Of a DNA stretch of 25,966 bases, positions 25,345 through 25,966 are shown one piece after another. Numbering within the stretch: position 1 is the first letter of the stretch; each line of letters opens with the position of its first letter. The stretch lies in the NCBI GenBank assembly GCA_023249255.1, contig JAHFCY010000018.1, positions 1-25,966 of the forward strand, in the 5' to 3' direction. The notes under the pieces are model-generated. The model saw only the letters and a list, made by a program, of their open reading frames with translations. It was not told the origin of the DNA and searched no databases. The position numbers and the translations under genes are program-made. Origin of the DNA: Candidatus Lindowiibacteriota bacterium (GTDB taxonomy: Bacteria > Lindowbacteria > 2-12-FULL-62-27).

Positions 25345-25966
25345 CAGCCCAGCCTCGCCAAAAGCTGTTCCGCGCGGCGGCGCGCCACGCCGTCGGCTTC
25401 GAGAATGTCCTCGATGGACCGGGCGCGGAAAGACGGCGTCGATTCCATCGTCCGGCGAATGACGGTGAAAATTTTGTCGAACCGCAGCCGGCCGGATAGA
25501 AACGCGTTTACGGCGATTTCGTTAGCGGCCGACAGAACCGCCGGCGCGGAGCCGCCACGCCGCAGCGCGTCATAGGCAAAATCAAGTGACGGAAACCGCC
25601 GACGGTCCGGCACGAAAAAAGTCAGCCGGCCGACTTCGGCCAGATTCAGACGCGGCACACATGCATCGCATCGTTCTGGATAAAAGAGAGCGTACTGGAT
25701 CGGCAGGCGCATGTCGGGCACCGCCGCCTGCATTTTCACGCTGCCGTCGATGAATTCAACCATCGAGTGGACGATCGATTCCGGATGAATGAGAACTCCT
25801 ATCGATTCCGGCGGCACGTCAAAGAGATATTTGGCTTCAATGATCTCCAGCGCCTTGTTCATCATCGTGGCCGAATCAACCGTGATCTTCGGTCCCATGC
25901 TCCAGTTGGGATGCGCGAGCGCCTGCCGGCGCGTCACGCGGGCAAAAGAAATGCGTTTATTGAAAA
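25344..25966 (-). CDS. dxr: 1-deoxy-D-xylulose 5-phosphate reductoisomerase, C-terminal part
   Basis: Second enzyme of the MEP isoprenoid pathway (NADPH, Mn/Mg). The 5' end lies beyond the right edge, and about 207 residues are readable. They include the catalytic-domain segment LAHPNWSMGPKITVDSATMMNKALE, split around the substrate-phosphate site, IHPESIVHSMVEF with its catalytic-loop residues, and the C-terminal helical domain (AANEIAVNAFL, ILEADG). The stop TGA shares its A with the rseP ATG. No frame disruption is seen in the visible part. Confidence 0.96.
   Translation of the reverse strand, partial: FNKRISFARVTRRQALAHPNWSMGPKITVDSATMMNKALEIIEAKYLFDVPPESIGVLIHPESIVHSMVEFIDGSVKMQAAVPDMRLPIQYALFYPERCDACVPRLNLAEVGRLTFFVPDRRRFPSLDFAYDALRRGGSAPAVLSAANEIAVNAFLSGRLRFDKIFTVIRRTMESTPSFRARSIEDILEADGVARRRAEQLLARLG

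Overview
The window is a GC-rich chromosomal segment from a Gram-negative (diderm) bacterium. The diderm reading rests on RseP, a twin-arginine-exported molybdoenzyme, an O-antigen-ligase-like protein, a Spy/CpxP-like periplasmic protein and type IV pilin/type II pseudopilin genes. Gene content does not fix the phylum. The orders dxr-rseP-proS, glmU-prs-rplY-pth and gapA-pgk-tpiA are widespread; a deltaproteobacterium-like or candidate-phylum lineage would fit, but that is inference. No phage, insertion sequence, CRISPR array or rRNA is seen, and no convincing rho-independent terminator was found.

Layout. (1) 1-2271, plus strand: the 3' part of dnaK, overlapped by dnaJ. (2) 2276-4380, minus strand: three minor-pilin/pseudopilin genes in the order I/PilV-like, J/PilW-like, K/PilX-like. 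The last has a decamer tandem repeat just after its start codon. (3) 4459-7295, plus strand: hemW overlapped by an O-antigen-ligase/TPR membrane protein. (4) 7310-7382, minus strand: tRNA-Ala(CGC) with a clear promoter. (5) 7441-8241, plus strand: an RmlD-like sugar-nucleotide reductase/epimerase. (6) 8218-11942, minus strand: glmU-prs-rplY-pth, with its own promoter. (7) 12016-17241, minus strand: gapA-pgk-tpiA, then a secreted M48 metalloprotease and a membrane-anchored Pro-rich protein coupled to the glycolytic genes. (8) 17330-17971: a Spy-like periplasmic protein. (9) 18060-25966, minus strand: dxr (partial)-rseP-proS, running without a gap into a three-subunit PaoABC-like periplasmic molybdenum hydroxylase, followed by an unrecognised exported protein whose start codon lies inside a 20-bp perfect palindrome.

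How the genes work together. Most minus-strand neighbours are joined by 1-4-nt stop/start overlaps, even between unrelated functions: tpiA with the protease, proS with the molybdoenzyme. Cell-envelope and export functions recur (pilins, GlmU, the ligase, the sugar reductase, RseP, the M48 protease, the Spy-like protein, the exported molybdoenzyme). They are interleaved with housekeeping translation, glycolysis and chaperone genes.

No wholly new system is evident. The items most worth a second look are the frame-breaking repeat in the pilin-like gene, the palindrome at 18709-18728, the proS/molybdoenzyme coupling, candidate leaderless promoters (4380, 4459, 11942), the altered RseP active-site motif and the ProRS that lacks its editing insertion.
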